The notes under the pieces are model-generated. The model ran no database searches. It saw only the letters and a program-made list of their open reading frames with translations, and was not told where the DNA came from. The translations under genes were made by a program, and so were the position numbers. Positions 62,379 through 64,000 of a stretch of 64,000 bases of DNA are shown here, piece after piece. Positions within the stretch are counted from its first letter, which is position 1. Every line of letters begins with the position of its first letter. This DNA comes from Shewanella sp. KX20019 (GTDB taxonomy: Bacteria; Pseudomonadota; Gammaproteobacteria; Enterobacterales; Shewanellaceae), in contig NZ_CP068437.1 of NCBI RefSeq assembly GCF_016757755.1, positions 1,798,001 to 1,862,000 of the forward strand, given 5' to 3'.

Positions 62379-62940
62379 TCTGAAAGCTGATAAAGTACTA
62401 GGTACCAGGACCTTCTTTTTAAAGTAGGTCGGCATTCATGCCGTCGGTTAGCATGGTTAATTGCAATGGATTGATGGGCTAAAGCCCAACCTACTTTTGA
62501 TGTTGATTTTATGCCTTGCTAGAACCTTTTGAAAGCTAGGTATCAGGACGTTCGCCAGCTCACTGCTAGGACGGACTACGTCCTACTAGGAAATCAACAG
62601 AAAATACTATTTGGCCTTTGATGTTAATTTTATGCTCTGCTAGAACCTAGAACCTAGAACCTAGAACCTTCTTTTAAAGTAGGTCGGCATTTATGCCGTC
62701 GCTTTGCTCTTTTCTAGTTCTAACAGTAAGCGAAGTGTTCCGTAGTGACGAAGTCACATGCCGTAGGCCGCAGACTGTTCGTCTAAGATTTTACCGTCTT
62801 TGCTTTACCGTAATCGAAGTGTGCCGTAGACCGCAGACTGTTCTTCTAAGATTTTACCGTCTTTGCTTTACTGTAAGCGAAGCGTTCCGTAGTGACGAGG
62901 TCACGTACCGTAAGGCCGTAGGCCATTCGTCTCAGCTCTA
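62379..62940 (+). repeat. Composite repeat block between ops and the polysaccharide export gene
   Basis: Starts with a TCTGAAAGCTGATAAAG module edge directly after ops. It continues with a REP-like unit (62413-62510), a CGTTCGCCAGCTCACTGC module (62528-62639), four CTAGAAC units (62640-62667), another CGGCATTTATGCCG hairpin (62688-62701), and three tandem TACCGTAAGCGAAG-type modules (near 62728, 62810 and 62870). A reading frame across the last part is made of repeat DNA and is not accepted as a gene. Confidence 0.88.
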
Positions 62941-62983
62941 ACCCGGCTTTTTACCTGCTTTTAACTTTTTTCGGAGATAACTG

Positions 62984-64000
62984 GTGCTTAATAAGACTAA
63001 AAAACTCATCATTGCTGGCATGTCGGCGCTGATATTACTGTCAGGGCAGGCTAGTGCTATTACGCCATCTCCTCAAATGATTGAGCAGTTTAAAAACTTG
63101 CCAGCATCAGAGCAACAACGTTTAGCGAAGCAATATGGCATCGATCCTTCGATGTTGGGAGGCAGCAATGGCTCGCAGCAGCAATTGCAAAATCCTCAGG
63201 TTGTTAACCCTCGAGGTGAATACAACCAAAATGGTAATGCAAATCAGGCTGGCAACTTCTCCAATAGTAACGATGAAGAAAATAGAGAGCTAACCTTCGA
63301 AGACGAAGCAGCTAAAACGGAACTAAAGCGATTTGGTTATGACCTGTTTGCCGGGGAGCCAACCACGTTTGCACCGGTTTCTGATGTGCCAGTACCGAGC
63401 GAATACCTCGTCGGTCCAGGCGATAACGTTAAAGTTCAGCTGTACGGTAAAGAAAACAAAGAGTATGACCTAGTTATCAACCGAGAAGGTGTGATTCAGT
63501 TTCCTGAACTGGGTCCAATGACCGTCACAGGGCTTACTTTTGGCGAGTTACGAAAATCGTTATCGCAACGAATTAAAAAACAGATGATTGGTATTCAATC
63601 GAATATCACCATGGGCGAATTACGCTCCATTCGTATATTTGTAGCCGGTGATGCCTACAAACCTGGCTCATATACAGTTTCAAGTCTTTCAACCATAACT
63701 CAAGCCCTGTTTGTTTCTGGTGGTGTCAACGAGATTGGCTCGCTGCGTAATATTCAGGTCAAACGAGCAGGTAAGCTCATTGGCAGTATGGATCTATATG
63801 ATTTGCTACTTCGCGGTGACGCATCTGGCGATATCCGCCTTCGTTCAGGTGATGTGGTATTCATTCCATCGGTTGGCGGTTTAGTTAGTGTTACCGGTGA
63901 AGTTAGACGTCCTGCTATCTATGAGCTTAAAAAGCACGAAACCATGGCGCAGGTGATTGAAATGGCCGCGGGTGTTAAGCCTGGCGCCTATCCTAAACGC
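62984..64000 (+). CDS. Polysaccharide export outer-membrane protein, SLBB family (C-terminus outside window)
   Basis: 339 codons are present and the frame is open at the window end. Start GTG 62984 with GGAG at 62973-62976. Signal peptide (KKLIIAGMSALILLSGQASA) without a lipobox Cys. A Gln/Asn-rich segment (about 60-95) follows. Next is a polysaccharide export (Poly_export) domain (PVPSEYLVGPGDNVKVQLYG, NREGVIQFPELGPMTVTGL), and SLBB repeats (IFVAGDAYKPGSYTVSSLST, VSVTGEVRRPAIYELKKHET). It resembles the longer Wza-like exporters that act in capsule or exopolysaccharide secretion. Confidence 0.92.
   Translation, partial: MLNKTKKLIIAGMSALILLSGQASAITPSPQMIEQFKNLPASEQQRLAKQYGIDPSMLGGSNGSQQQLQNPQVVNPRGEYNQNGNANQAGNFSNSNDEENRELTFEDEAAKTELKRFGYDLFAGEPTTFAPVSDVPVPSEYLVGPGDNVKVQLYGKENKEYDLVINREGVIQFPELGPMTVTGLTFGELRKSLSQRIKKQMIGIQSNITMGELRSIRIFVAGDAYKPGSYTVSSLSTITQALFVSGGVNEIGSLRNIQVKRAGKLIGSMDLYDLLLRGDASGDIRLRSGDVVFIPSVGGLVSVTGEVRRPAIYELKKHETMAQVIEMAAGVKPGAYPKR

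Noticed and set aside
62693..62941. An 82-codon frame before the export gene
   Set aside because: It is built of tandem repeat modules (repeated RFYRLCFTV-type segments follow from repeated DNA), not of a real protein.

Overview
The window is one chromosomal polar-flagellum and chemotaxis locus of a gammaproteobacterium, almost certainly a marine Shewanella. The evidence is the gene order (cheV-cheR-flgB-L, two flagellins, flaG-fliD-fliS, flrA, flrBC, fliE-R, flhB-A-F-G, fliA, che genes, parC-parP-cheW, a DUF2802 gene), the Vibrio/Shewanella type FlrA/FlrBC cascade, and good sigma54 and FliA (sigma28) promoter matches at operon boundaries. No rRNA, tRNA, CRISPR array or transposase gene was seen.

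Layout. 1-5.6 kb: start of flgA (minus strand), cheV, cheR, flgBCDE. 5.6-6.6 kb: repeat block. 6.6-14.4 kb: flgFGHIJKL. 14.8-21.0 kb: flaA, flaB, flaG, fliD, a FlaI-type small protein, fliS. 21.3-25.8 kb: flrA, a second repeat block, flrBC. 26.3-43.4 kb: fliEFGHIJ, fliKLMNOPQR, flhB, flhA, flhF. 43.3-53.5 kb: flhG, fliA, cheYZA, cheB, an unrecognised one-membrane-segment protein, parC, parP, cheW, DUF2802. 54.2-56.1 kb (minus): a second FliK-like protein and a stand-alone FlhB C-terminal paralogue. 56.3-60.8 kb: an MlaA-family protein, an RssB-like response regulator, a four-helix-bundle (S23/IVS) protein and a peptide transporter. 61.2-64 kb: rfaH, a long untranslated leader with an ops element, and the start of a polysaccharide export gene that runs off the window.

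How it fits together. FlrA is expected to start the cascade with sigma54 (class II: flrBC, fliE, flhA type operons). FlrC then drives hook, rod and first-flagellin genes, and FliA drives late genes. Sigma54-type sites are visible before cheV, flgB, flgF, flaA, flrB, fliE, fliK and flhA. FliA-type sites are visible before flaB, cheW, the minus-strand FliK-like gene and the response regulator. FlhF/FlhG set polar placement and number of flagella; ParC/ParP place the chemotaxis array at the same pole.

Most unusual points: (1) a modular intergenic repeat family (REP-like hairpins, a roughly 130-base module, a roughly 70-base module and CTAGAAC/CTAGTAC heptamer arrays of up to 19 perfect copies) that fills spaces right up to the -24 element of several sigma54 promoters; (2) two flagellin genes whose outer domain and C-terminus are about 98% identical in DNA while the N-terminal coding part has diverged, a gene-conversion signature; (3) a partial tandem duplication of the fliQ start between fliP and fliQ, coupled by ATGA; (4) a late-promoter FliK-like/FlhB-C pair; (5) an unassigned membrane protein between cheB and parC and a triple repeat in CheA; (6) a candidate attenuator RNA plus ops site between rfaH and the export gene. 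All functions are inferred from reading the sequence; no search was run.
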